From Rhodobacteraceae bacterium Alg231-04 (GTDB lineage Bacteria; Pseudomonadota; Alphaproteobacteria; Rhodobacterales; Rhodobacteraceae), in contig FREY01000019.1 of NCBI GenBank assembly GCA_900143635.1, forward strand, positions 1 to 52,092: a DNA stretch of 52,092 nucleotides, given 5' to 3'. Within the stretch, counting starts at the first letter, position 1; every line of letters begins with the position of its first letter. Positions 25,479 to 33,557 of this stretch are shown one piece after another. A program made the translations under genes and the position numbers. Under the pieces are notes generated by a model that saw only the letters and a program-made list of their open reading frames with translations, did no database searches and was not told the DNA's origin.

Positions 25479-27416
25479 TCAAGACTTGCCCTCCAGATAG
25501 CGCCGCTTGGCCTCCTCCTGACGGCCAAAATCGCGCACCATGTTATCAATGGCGCCCTCGTCGGATTTATCGGCATAGCGGAATTCGGAATCCGCATAGC
25601 GGTTGATCTCCTGGATCACCATTTCGGTGGTGATGGGTTTGCGCAGATCGCTGATCATGGCGCATTTGGCGTCGTAGTCCTTAAACAGGAACAGATCCGG
25701 GTTTTCCATCCATTCATCGGGCAGCTCAAAATCCATCGCGCGGACTTTTACGGCGTCGGTGATGTTCTTGATTGCGCGACCGGTGAAGCGTTCATCCGCC
25801 TCCTGAATGGCCTTGAGGTAAGTGCCCAGCTTGGCCAGCGTATCCAGCGTGCCGACCCTGTCGTGCACACGGCCAAAGACCTCTGCCAGCCCCGGTTCCT
25901 GCGGCTGGTTGTGCGCCTCGAACGAGCGCGCCACCGCGCGTTTGATCTCCTGCGCACTGAACAGATCGTGCTGGCCCAATGGCACCTCGTGGTTCTTGCC
26001 CATCAGCAGCGTCAGGATGTCGATGTAATCCTCGCGCGTTTGCGGCCCGTCGACCAGAAACCGCGCCCCGGCCCGCTGGCGCAGGGCGTCGTCGACATTT
26101 TCCGGATAGTTGGAGAACATGCCGAAGGTGCAATTGCCGCGCACGACCGTGTTGGCGCCGGCAAAGGCCTCCATGAAGACCGCGGTTACCTCCTGCTGGC
26201 CTGCGCTGGACTGGCGGTCACCGCGCTTGCCCGCGATCTGGTCAATGTCGTCGATGGTGCCAAATCCGATGACGCCGGGATCCAGCACATTCTGGATGAA
26301 ACTCTTGGCGTTTTGCCCCGATTTACCCTGATAACTGTCGATATTGTCGATGCCGAAGTTCTGATAGCGGAACGGGTAGCCCGCCACCTGGCAGTAGTCA
26401 TTGACCAGCCCGGCCATCATCTGGATCAGCGTGGTCTTACCGGTGCCCGGCTTGCCGTCGCCCATGAAGGTGAAAATAAAGCCGCCCATCTCGGCAAAGG
26501 GGTTGAGGCGACGGTCAAAATCATAAGCCATCAGCATCTTCGCCAGTCGCATCGCCTGATATTTGGCAATGTGGTTGCCGACCACCTCATGCGGCTTCTT
26601 GAAGGCCATGGTGAGGGTCGTTGACTTGGCCTTGGAGGCCGCCTCAAAGCCGCGAATGGTCAGATCATCCGCCTCTACATGCCAGACCGCGCCGGTAAAG
26701 GGCGCAAGCCGGGCTGCGTTCTGGGCGCGCAGGGCCGCTTTTTCCATCAGCTGTTCGCCGTAGGCCGAAATCACCGCGATCAGGGCTGTATCATCGGGCG
26801 CATGCAGCGCCAGTTTCTGATCCAGCTCCCACAATGCCCCGTGCAGGGCGAGCGGCGCATTGTCCGTCAGCAATTCTTCTGCCTCGCCGACCTCGGCCTG
26901 CGTCTCGCTGGCATGTGGGGCCAGCAGGCTGACGGCAGCATTGGCAAAGACATGTGCAACTGCCAGTGCCTCCGCTGCCAGCAATTCGGTGAACTCACCC
27001 TTGCGCGCCGCATCCAGCGACCCCGCCAGATTGGCCCGTTTAAGATCCGTCAGACCCGAAGTCTCGGTAAAGGCTTCGCCAACGGCCAGCGCAATGGCAA
27101 GGGCCCGGCGCAGGCTATGCTGCGCGGTCGCCTGCAAGGGTGAGGTCAGCGGATCATCCTCATCCGCGCCCTCAATGCGCGCCACCAGATGCACCCCCTC
27201 GGGCCGCGCAGTGGAGCGCGTCACCAGCCCCGGTGTGGTCGAGCGGAATCGCCGCCGCGTGCCAATCCCGACTGAGCGTTCGGGCGCTGCCGTCTCTGCC
27301 TGCGCCGATGCTATGCGCGGCGTATGATCGAACCCCTCCAGCATCGCTGCCGCTGCCGCATAATGTTTGCGGATCTCGTCTTCCCGCAGCTCCATCTGAT
27401 CGCTTGTCAGGCTCAT
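25479..27416 (-). CDS. AAA+ ATPase, hub of the seven-gene cluster
   Basis: A 645-residue protein. The N-terminal half (about 1-260) is helical with no recognised domain. A AAA+ module occupies about 270-520: Walker A GDGKPGTGKTTL (319-330), Walker B GFGTIDDID (384-392), and an arginine-rich segment LRQRAGARF where sensor or finger residues would lie. A helical C-terminus follows. The module resembles CDC48/FtsH-like remodelling ATPases more than DNA-binding ones. No protease motif or membrane helix is present, so it would act on a partner protein. The coiled-coil protein and the membrane proteins of the same cluster are the obvious candidates. The start ATG has GGGGTGG upstream. Confidence 0.85.
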   Translation of the reverse strand: MSLTSDQMELREDEIRKHYAAAAAMLEGFDHTPRIASAQAETAAPERSVGIGTRRRFRSTTPGLVTRSTARPEGVHLVARIEGADEDDPLTSPLQATAQHSLRRALAIALAVGEAFTETSGLTDLKRANLAGSLDAARKGEFTELLAAEALAVAHVFANAAVSLLAPHASETQAEVGEAEELLTDNAPLALHGALWELDQKLALHAPDDTALIAVISAYGEQLMEKAALRAQNAARLAPFTGAVWHVEADDLTIRGFEAASKAKSTTLTMAFKKPHEVVGNHIAKYQAMRLAKMLMAYDFDRRLNPFAEMGGFIFTFMGDGKPGTGKTTLIQMMAGLVNDYCQVAGYPFRYQNFGIDNIDSYQGKSGQNAKSFIQNVLDPGVIGFGTIDDIDQIAGKRGDRQSSAGQQEVTAVFMEAFAGANTVVRGNCTFGMFSNYPENVDDALRQRAGARFLVDGPQTREDYIDILTLLMGKNHEVPLGQHDLFSAQEIKRAVARSFEAHNQPQEPGLAEVFGRVHDRVGTLDTLAKLGTYLKAIQEADERFTGRAIKNITDAVKVRAMDFELPDEWMENPDLFLFKDYDAKCAMISDLRKPITTEMVIQEINRYADSEFRYADKSDEGAIDNMVRDFGRQEEAKRRYLEGKS

Positions 27417-27545
27417 TAATCCACCCCTTCAAATATCTTCAATGTCTGCTCCGAAACCACAAAATCGGAGCCCGGAATTGTTTAACCCTGCCGCATGTCG
27501 ACCGGATATACCTCAGACCAGCGCATCCCCAAGGACGCCCCCATC

Positions 27546-27579
27546 CCGCTGCCCGGCAGGCGGCTATGCCGCCGAGCGG
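27546..27579. repeat. Nested hairpin between the 373-residue gene and the AAA+ gene
   Basis: GGCGGC-TAT-GCCGCC (27559-27573) lies inside CCGCT (27546-27550) and AGCGG (27575-27579). A further inverted repeat, CTCCGA and TCGGAG with a 10-base loop, lies nearby at about 27449-27470 just upstream of the AAA+ start. These are two of several GC hairpins punctuating this gene run. Confidence 0.5.
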
Positions 27580-27611
27580 CAAGGCACCCGCATTTTCCAG
27601 CCGCACAAGGG

Positions 27612-28733
27612 TCAATACCGCAGCACCTGCCCTGCCGGGCTCACCACAAATTTCTGCACCTCGGCAAACCCCGGCGGGTCCATCTCTGCCAATACCTGAA
27701 ACGGGCGCTGCGGCAGAATTATAGAACGCTGCATCTGCGTCGCCCCTGTATCAGCCCCGCGTCCGCCAAAGGGATCGAGCGCAAAAATCTCGCGCTCCAC
27801 GGTTCCAAACCAGCCGGATCGCTCTGAGGTCACCCGCTCGCTCTCCAGCTCCTCCAGTGTCCAGGCCAGCGCCCAGTCCTGTCCTTCCGGCGCCTCGGCC
27901 TGTTCCAGCACCTGACGCAACGGGCCGGACTGTTCCGTATAAGCCGAAGAATACATCGGCCCCACATGGTAGCGGCGCAGCCGTTTGGGATGCAGATCGT
28001 CGAAATCCTCGTCAAAACCCTTGGCGATTGTCACCAGTTTCAAGGCCCCCAGGGACTGCCCCATCAGATGCGCCTGCACCTCGGGCCAGCGGCGCTGATC
28101 CTTGGGCAGGGCCACTTTGCCGCTATCTTCCAGTTCCATCAGGTAGATCACCGGCAGGTTCACATCACTGTCGTAGACCGCCCAATGCAGGTTGAAACGG
28201 CGACGGTTCTCGCCGAGGTTCTCAACCCAGTCGCAGACCGGATGGTTCTGCGCCCAGAACAGCTCGCCCCTCAGCAGCTCCTCATAATAGAGCCGCTGCG
28301 ACAGGGCGAATTGCAGCTTGGTCGGCACCTCTTGGTCACGAATGATCGTCCGCACCATCTGGTCTTTCAACGCCTCCGGTCCCGGCGTGTTGGCCAGATG
28401 CTGCTCGGCCTGTTGCGCGTCATTGGCCATGGTCAGCAGCTCTGCCGCCACCGGAAAGCCACTGTCGCGCTTGTCCATGGCAAGGCTACCAAAAAACCGC
28501 CCCGTATCGCGCCCCGCCAGCAGGTATTTCATGCTAAGCGCACGAAAGGTGAAGCTGAGCCGCATAAGGTAGCCGGTCAGCACCTTCACATCCGACTTCG
28601 TAAGCCGCCCCTCAGCCTCCATCGCCGCGGCAACGCGGGTCAGGTGCTGAGTGATAGCCCCGAATTTGCGGAAATACCGGCGCGAGGCGAAAGTATCCGT
28701 AAGGCCGGTATGGTCGCGTGACGGGTTGGTCAT
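27612..28733 (-). CDS. Protein of unknown function in the AAA+/coiled-coil cluster
   Basis: A 373-residue soluble protein that I do not recognise. It has no signal peptide or membrane helix. The N-terminal half is helical (RYFRKFGAITQHLTRVAAAMEAEGRLT, YLMRLSFTFRALSMKYLLAG). The second half has mixed strands, with NLPVIYLMELEDSG and a well-defined C-terminal stretch (IILPQRPFQVLAEMDPPG). The ATG at 28733 has GGAG upstream and is preferred over the longer frame. It follows the coiled-coil gene by 93 bases and precedes the AAA+ gene by 195, in the same orientation, so it is probably part of the same machine. Confidence 0.7.
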   Translation of the reverse strand: MTNPSRDHTGLTDTFASRRYFRKFGAITQHLTRVAAAMEAEGRLTKSDVKVLTGYLMRLSFTFRALSMKYLLAGRDTGRFFGSLAMDKRDSGFPVAAELLTMANDAQQAEQHLANTPGPEALKDQMVRTIIRDQEVPTKLQFALSQRLYYEELLRGELFWAQNHPVCDWVENLGENRRRFNLHWAVYDSDVNLPVIYLMELEDSGKVALPKDQRRWPEVQAHLMGQSLGALKLVTIAKGFDEDFDDLHPKRLRRYHVGPMYSSAYTEQSGPLRQVLEQAEAPEGQDWALAWTLEELESERVTSERSGWFGTVEREIFALDPFGGRGADTGATQMQRSIILPQRPFQVLAEMDPPGFAEVQKFVVSPAGQVLRY

Positions 28734-28826
28734 AATGCCACTCCGGGCTCTACCGCTCTTCCGGTTGTGAAAAACGGAACGCTGCATCGCACCAACGTGT
28801 TGCTAACCCCATTCATCTGGCCGGTC

Positions 28827-29909
28827 TCAGCCCCCGTACAAGTTCTTGTCGTGTTTCTCGACAATCGCCGAAAAGCGCCGGGCGAACCGTTCATCCGCTT
28901 TGGCCTTCTTCTCCAGCACGTCGCGGGCAAAGACCATGTTGTCCTCATGCGCTTCCAGCATGTCGGCCATCTTCTGGTTGGTCGCGGTGCCAATGGCGGC
29001 CATGGCGGTCTGGGCTTCCTTGTCGGTCTCAACGCCGATCTCGTTGATACGGTGCGCCACATCCTGCTGCTGCGCAGTTTTCAGCGATTTGGTCAGCGCA
29101 TCATAGAGCACCACCCGCTGCTGGGTGTCCGTCTGCAACTTGTTGATCAAAACCATCTGCGTCGCCGCCTGGTTCTGCAGGCTGTCGACCCAGGTCTTGC
29201 CCTTCTCGATATAGCGCTCCAGCGTCTGAGACTTGGCCAATTTGACCTGTTCGTCCTGCACCATGGCGTTGTATTTGGCGTTCAGATCCGCCAGTTCGGT
29301 CTCCAGCTTGGTGCGCGCGGCGGCGTCCTGCTCGACCGAAATCTTGTTCTCCAACGCGATCAGCTGCGGGTCCATGGCGAGGATTTCTGCCCGCAAGGTC
29401 TCCAGCTCCTGCACGGTGAACTCGCGGTCATCCAGCGTCGAGGCAAGGTTCACCTGAACCTTTTCACGCTGCTCTTCCAGCGTTGTCAGCTGACCTTCCA
29501 GCAATTTCACGATCACATCGGACTTGGCGATCAAATCCTGCAGCTTGTCATCGATATTGGCGGTCTTCATCCGGTCCTGCCGCATCGATTCCGACTTACC
29601 CTTGGCAAAGATGCCGACAAAGCTTTCCCAGCCGGTTTTCGAACGCATGTCGTCGAAATCCTTGGAGAAAGCGGCTGTTACATCGTCCAGACCCATGATC
29701 AGCTCGGCGATATTGGCGTTCATCACATCGGTGTGCGCGTGGACATCGTCCAGGGTCGCATTCTCGATGTCGATCGCTGCCTCTGCGTCTACCCCGGCCC
29801 GTGCACGGGCACTTTCGATCCGCGACGATAGCGCGGCGATCTTATCCTGCGATTCTGCAACCCGTTGCTGAGTTGCCTGGATCATGTTGTCAAATTCAGG
29901 ACTGGCCAT
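28827..29909 (-). CDS. Long coiled-coil protein (TelA/PspA-like in character)
   Basis: A 360-residue protein that is almost wholly helical, with heptad-like repeats from about 10-45 and 120-350 (for example IAKSDVIVKLLEGQLTTLEE and QLIALENKISVEQDAAARTK). It has no signal peptide or membrane helix. In length and charge pattern it recalls TelA (toxic anion resistance) and PspA/Snf7-type membrane-associated helical proteins, but no diagnostic motif was found, so this is only a resemblance. AGGAGG precedes the ATG. It is the first gene of the seven-gene cluster, directly behind the palindromic promoter element, and is a likely substrate or polymer remodelled by the AAA+ ATPase. Confidence 0.7.
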   Translation of the reverse strand: MASPEFDNMIQATQQRVAESQDKIAALSSRIESARARAGVDAEAAIDIENATLDDVHAHTDVMNANIAELIMGLDDVTAAFSKDFDDMRSKTGWESFVGIFAKGKSESMRQDRMKTANIDDKLQDLIAKSDVIVKLLEGQLTTLEEQREKVQVNLASTLDDREFTVQELETLRAEILAMDPQLIALENKISVEQDAAARTKLETELADLNAKYNAMVQDEQVKLAKSQTLERYIEKGKTWVDSLQNQAATQMVLINKLQTDTQQRVVLYDALTKSLKTAQQQDVAHRINEIGVETDKEAQTAMAAIGTATNQKMADMLEAHEDNMVFARDVLEKKAKADERFARRFSAIVEKHDKNLYGG

Positions 29910-29949
29910 TGTGCCTTCCCCTCCTATCAAATTGCCTTGCGACCTAGAT

Positions 29950-29976
29950 GGTGATGTAATGACTATTTACATCACC
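29950..29976. promoter_or_regulatory. Perfect 10-bp palindrome at the head of the seven-gene cluster
   Basis: GGTGATGTAA (29950-29959) and TTACATCACC (29967-29976) are exact reverse complements with a 7-base spacer. It lies about 41 bases before the coiled-coil start codon, in the divergent promoter shared with the cupin gene. This is the geometry of a dimeric repressor or activator site. No regulator gene is adjacent. Confidence 0.7.
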
Positions 29977-30141
29977 TAACCCGCGAAAATACGTGAACAT
30001 TCGCGGTGAGTGTTGCAGAGAAGCACCGGAAAAGCCACCGGTCACTTATCGCTTTTGGGTCATGGATTCCTTACCTGCATCTTGCCTTTGCAAAAAACCC
30101 CTGTCAGAATTTGATCAAATTAATGATCAGTGGACCGAAAC

Positions 30142-30483
30142 ATGGACAAGACACTCTTTCCCGTCACCACCTCCGGGGCAGGCGAAAGCGAAACACCGGC
30201 AAAGGATAAACTCATTTCCGGCGCACCTGTGTTCACCACGTGGAACCTGGAAGAGCGCGACGGGCTCTACTGCGGCATCTGGCGCTCTACTCCCGGCAAA
30301 TGGCGGGTCTCTTATGACGAATGGGAATACTTCCGCCTCACCGAAGGGGTTTCGGTGATCACCGATGCCAGCGGCAAGGAAACGACACTGCGTGCCGGAG
30401 ATGCCTTTGTGGTGCGGCCCGGATTTAGCGGGACATGGGAGGTGATCGAGACCACAACCAAGGATTACGTCATCCGGCTATAG
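30142..30483 (+). CDS. Small cupin-domain protein
   Basis: A 113-residue single-domain cupin (cupin_3/DUF861 type) with the barrel at about 40-110: GIWRSTPGKWRVSYDEWEYFRLTEGVSVI followed by LRAGDAFVVRPGFSGTWEV. Such proteins are often annotated as ethanolamine- or ureidoglycine-related cupins, but substrates are rarely known. The metal-ligand histidines of active cupins are not conserved at the first motif (D, E and F instead), so it may bind rather than turn over a ligand. The ATG at 30142 is preferred over an in-frame GTG four codons earlier. It is divergent from the coiled-coil gene and stands alone. Confidence 0.75.
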   Translation: MDKTLFPVTTSGAGESETPAKDKLISGAPVFTTWNLEERDGLYCGIWRSTPGKWRVSYDEWEYFRLTEGVSVITDASGKETTLRAGDAFVVRPGFSGTWEVIETTTKDYVIRL

Positions 30484-30843
30484 CGCAAACTTGCCGGATC
30501 GCGTTGTCCATGCTGACAATATCGGAGCACCCCTAAGGGGGGACAAGGGCCAAGTGATCAGTCCAGATACCGCCGGTCTTTTGGTGAAAACTGATGGTCT
30601 GGCCCGGCCACCTTCCGCGCCGCGGGGCTCTGAACAGCCGCATGTTTTCACAGCGATCTTGGCTTTGACCCCAGAAAACCTGGGGTTTGAAATCAAGGTT
30701 TTGCGGATCTATTGCCAGCGATCCAGAATACTGTTAACTTGTTAACTGAATCCACTCTGAACCTACTGGACTTATATGATCCACTAGACAATCTGACCGT
30801 CAAATGCTCTGCAGGCGCGAGACGAATTCCGGGAGAGACCCTT
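30484..30843. other. Intergenic stretch between the cupin gene and gabD
   Basis: No convincing gene. A 7-bp hairpin (ACCCCAG and CTGGGGT, 30668-30686) followed by TTTG could be a weak terminator for the cupin transcript. Two tandem GTTAAC hexamers (30733-30738 and 30741-30746) lie about 100 bases before gabD and could be operator half-sites. The gabD promoter must lie here. Confidence 0.4.
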
Positions 30844-32316
30844 ATGCTTGATGCAACAACCGATCTGAAATCCCTTCTGAAGGATCCGAGCCTTCTGGAA
30901 ACCCGCGCCTATATCGGCGGCCAGTTTGTGGACGGCAACGGCACTTTTGAGGTGACCAACCCCGCCCGCGGCGATGTGATTGCCAATGTGGCCGACGTGG
31001 ACCGCGCCCAGACAGCCGGTGCCATTGCACAGGCAAATGCGGCTCAGAAGGAATGGGCCAAATGGACCGGCAAGGAACGCGCCGGCGTTCTGCGCAAATG
31101 GTTCGATCTGATGATCGAAAACCAGAACGATCTGGGCATCATCCTGACGGCGGAAATGGGCAAGCCCCTCGCCGAGGCCAAGGGCGAAATCGCCTATGGC
31201 GCCTCCTTCATCGAGTTCTTCGCGGAAGAGGCCAAGCGCATCTACGGTGAGACCATTCCCGGCCATCAGCGTGACAAGCGTATCACCGTGATCAAACAGC
31301 CGATCGGCGTCGCCGCCTCGATCACGCCGTGGAACTTCCCCAATGCCATGATCACCCGCAAGGCGGGCCCGGCACTGGCGGCTGGCTGTGCCTTTGTTGC
31401 CCGCCCTGCAGCGGAAACGCCGCTGTCGGCCATCGTACTGGCGGTTCTGGCGGAACGGGCCGGCATCCCCGCTGGTGTCTTCAACGTGGTGCCTTCGTCG
31501 CGGTCCAGCGAGATCGGCAAGGAATTCTGCGAAAACGACGCCGTGCGCAAACTGACCTTCACCGGCTCGACCGAAGTGGGCCGCATCCTGATGCGTCAGG
31601 CCGCGGACACTGTGATGAAATGCTCGATGGAACTGGGCGGCAACGCGCCTTTCATCGTCTTTGACGACGCCGATATCGACGAAGCCGTCGCCGGGGCCAT
31701 CCTTTGCAAATTCCGCAACAATGGGCAGACCTGTGTCTGTGCCAACCGGATCTACGTACAGGCTGGTGTCTACGACGAATTCGCCGAAAAGCTGCGCGCC
31801 GCGGTTGCCGCCATGAAAGTTGGCGACGGTCTGGAAGACGGTGTTCTGTTTGGTCCGCTGATCAACGACAAGGCGGTCGACAAGATCGAAGAGCATATTG
31901 CCGATGCCACCAGCAAAGGCGCCGAAGTCATTCTGGGGGGGGCGCCTTCCGAACTGGGCGGCACATTCTTCCAGCCGACCATTCTGACAGGCGCAACACA
32001 GGACATGGCCTTTGCCCAGGACGAGACATTCGGCCCGCTGGCGCCGCTGTTCAAGTTCGAGGATGAAGATGAGGTGATCGCCATGGCGAATGACACCATC
32101 TTTGGTCTGGCGTCCTATTTCTATGCCAAAGATCTGAGCCGCGTTTACAAGGTGGCCGAGGCACTGGAATATGGCATTGTCGGCGTCAACACCGGTATCA
32201 TTTCAACCGAGCTCGCCCCGTTTGGTGGCGTCAAACAGTCTGGTCTGGGCCGTGAAGGCAGCCACCACGGCATCGAAGACTATCTGGAAATGAAATATAT
32301 CTGCATGTCGGTCTGA
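30844..32316 (+). CDS. gabD: Succinate-semialdehyde dehydrogenase (aldehyde dehydrogenase superfamily)
   Basis: A 490-residue aldehyde dehydrogenase that would oxidise succinate semialdehyde to succinate, the last step of GABA catabolism. Active-site residues are in place: N164 (PWNFP), E263 (MELGG) and catalytic C297 (GQTCVC). Residue 187, which is Lys in the usual KPA motif that contacts the cofactor ribose, is Arg here (VARPAAETP). The ATG at 30844 has GGGAGAG upstream; upstream frame residues are not family-like. The 3' end overlaps the convergent globin gene by 37 bases. No GABA transaminase gene is nearby. Confidence 0.9.
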   Translation: MLDATTDLKSLLKDPSLLETRAYIGGQFVDGNGTFEVTNPARGDVIANVADVDRAQTAGAIAQANAAQKEWAKWTGKERAGVLRKWFDLMIENQNDLGIILTAEMGKPLAEAKGEIAYGASFIEFFAEEAKRIYGETIPGHQRDKRITVIKQPIGVAASITPWNFPNAMITRKAGPALAAGCAFVARPAAETPLSAIVLAVLAERAGIPAGVFNVVPSSRSSEIGKEFCENDAVRKLTFTGSTEVGRILMRQAADTVMKCSMELGGNAPFIVFDDADIDEAVAGAILCKFRNNGQTCVCANRIYVQAGVYDEFAEKLRAAVAAMKVGDGLEDGVLFGPLINDKAVDKIEEHIADATSKGAEVILGGAPSELGGTFFQPTILTGATQDMAFAQDETFGPLAPLFKFEDEDEVIAMANDTIFGLASYFYAKDLSRVYKVAEALEYGIVGVNTGIISTELAPFGGVKQSGLGREGSHHGIEDYLEMKYICMSV

Positions 32317-32738
32317 TCCGACAATTCCAGATCACTACCGGGCGGGGCCATTGCGCGCATGAGATGCACGATGGCCCTTGCCCATGCCACTCTTTCCGCC
32401 TCCGACAATGCCTCCCCCATCACTTCGATCAGGGCAGCCATCAGAGCATTGGCGCCTTTGGCAAGCTGATCGGCCGTCAGCCCCAGCCTTGCATGGCTGA
32501 TGCGGAGGAACTGCATCTTTTCTTCCAAACGATCCGGATCAGACAAGGTCTGCATGCTGCTGACCAACATCGCTGCAAACATTTCCCGCTGGCGCATCAT
32601 ATCCGATGTGAACATCGGTTTCACCTCGGGCATCTGCTCAAACAGGTGGAAATAAAACCTCTCCGCCAGCTGCGCCTTGCGTACGAAGATCTTTGCAATA
32701 CTGCCTTGAAGGTCTTTAACTGCCGGATCTTCCATCAT
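32280..32738 (-). CDS. Single-domain globin
   Basis: A 152-residue globin-fold protein: FYFHLFEQMPEVKPMF (helices B-C), REMFAAMLVSSMQTL, and the probable proximal heme histidine in LRISHARLGL, followed by ALIEVMGEALSEAERVAWARAI (helices G-H). It resembles bacterial single-domain globins and the globin part of flavohemoglobin or sensor globins. Oxygen or nitric oxide binding is expected, by family. The start is one of two adjacent ATGs (32738 or 32735) behind GGAAGGAAAAGG. It overlaps gabD tail-to-tail by 37 bases. Confidence 0.82.
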   Translation of the reverse strand: MMEDPAVKDLQGSIAKIFVRKAQLAERFYFHLFEQMPEVKPMFTSDMMRQREMFAAMLVSSMQTLSDPDRLEEKMQFLRISHARLGLTADQLAKGANALMAALIEVMGEALSEAERVAWARAIVHLMRAMAPPGSDLELSDQTDMQIYFISR

Positions 32739-33014
32739 TAGGGCCTTTTCCTTCCAAATCAGATACATGCCTACGGTAGCATCGCCAGCCCGGGCGAAAG
32801 GCGGAAAAAATACAACTGTGCCGTTACTAATCTAAATAGCACATTTCCATTAAACCTTCCTTGCGTATCCCCAAAGTTTACCAACCAAATACGGACAATC
32901 GCATTCAATTCGACGTCAACACACTCCGGCGGCGGCGCACCGCCCAGGGCACATATCGACCGTTTTTTTCTATCTGGCCAAGAAACCCCGCTCCAGCTGC
33001 GTTATAAGAAAGAC

Positions 33015-33557
33015 ATGCGTATGGAAGTGGATGATCCGGAACTGGCTGCGGCTGCGGCAAATGGTGATGCAAAGGCGTTCTCTGCCCTTTTGCAACGCCA
33101 CTACACCCGTATCTTCAACCTCGCCTTCCGTCTCACCGGGCAGCAGGCCGAGGCCGAGGATCTGACGCAGGATATCTGCGCCGCCTTGCCTGCCAAGTTG
33201 GTTCATTTCGAACCCCGGGCCAAATTCACCACCTGGCTCTACCGTGTGGTGGTCAACGCCGCCCACGACCGGCGCCGTCGCGCGGCATCCCACGCCCGCG
33301 CCGCTGATGGCTGGGGCGACTGGGAGGTCGCAAGGCAGGCCGAAATAGCCGAGGCCAAAGACCAGTCAGGCTGGCTGATGCGCGCCATGGCCTCGCTGAA
33401 CACGGACCTGCGCGACACGCTGGCGCTGGTGCTGGATGATGTTTCACAGGCCGAAGCAGCCGAAGTTCTGGGCGTATCGCCCGGCACCATCGCCTGGCGG
33501 GTCTCGGAAGCCAAGAAACGCCTGCGCGCCCTGAAAGAACAGGAGGACGCATCATGA
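33015..33557 (+). CDS. ECF-type RNA polymerase sigma factor
   Basis: A 180-residue sigma-70 family factor with only regions 2 and 4. Region 2: FSALLQRHYTRIFNLAFRLTG and DLTQDICAAL, then FTTWLYRVVVNAAHDRRRR. Region 4: the helix-turn-helix in DVSQAEAAEVLGVSPGTIAWRVSEAKKRLR. Its stop overlaps the VWA-protein start (ATGA). Such sigma factors are usually held by a co-encoded anti-sigma, and the overlapping membrane protein is the only candidate here. Confidence 0.92.
   Translation: MRMEVDDPELAAAAANGDAKAFSALLQRHYTRIFNLAFRLTGQQAEAEDLTQDICAALPAKLVHFEPRAKFTTWLYRVVVNAAHDRRRRAASHARAADGWGDWEVARQAEIAEAKDQSGWLMRAMASLNTDLRDTLALVLDDVSQAEAAEVLGVSPGTIAWRVSEAKKRLRALKEQEDAS

Noticed and set aside
30491-30745. 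84-codon plus-strand open frame between the cupin gene and gabD
   Set aside because: No ribosome binding site, no recognisable domain, and it spans a probable hairpin and tandem GTTAAC repeats.
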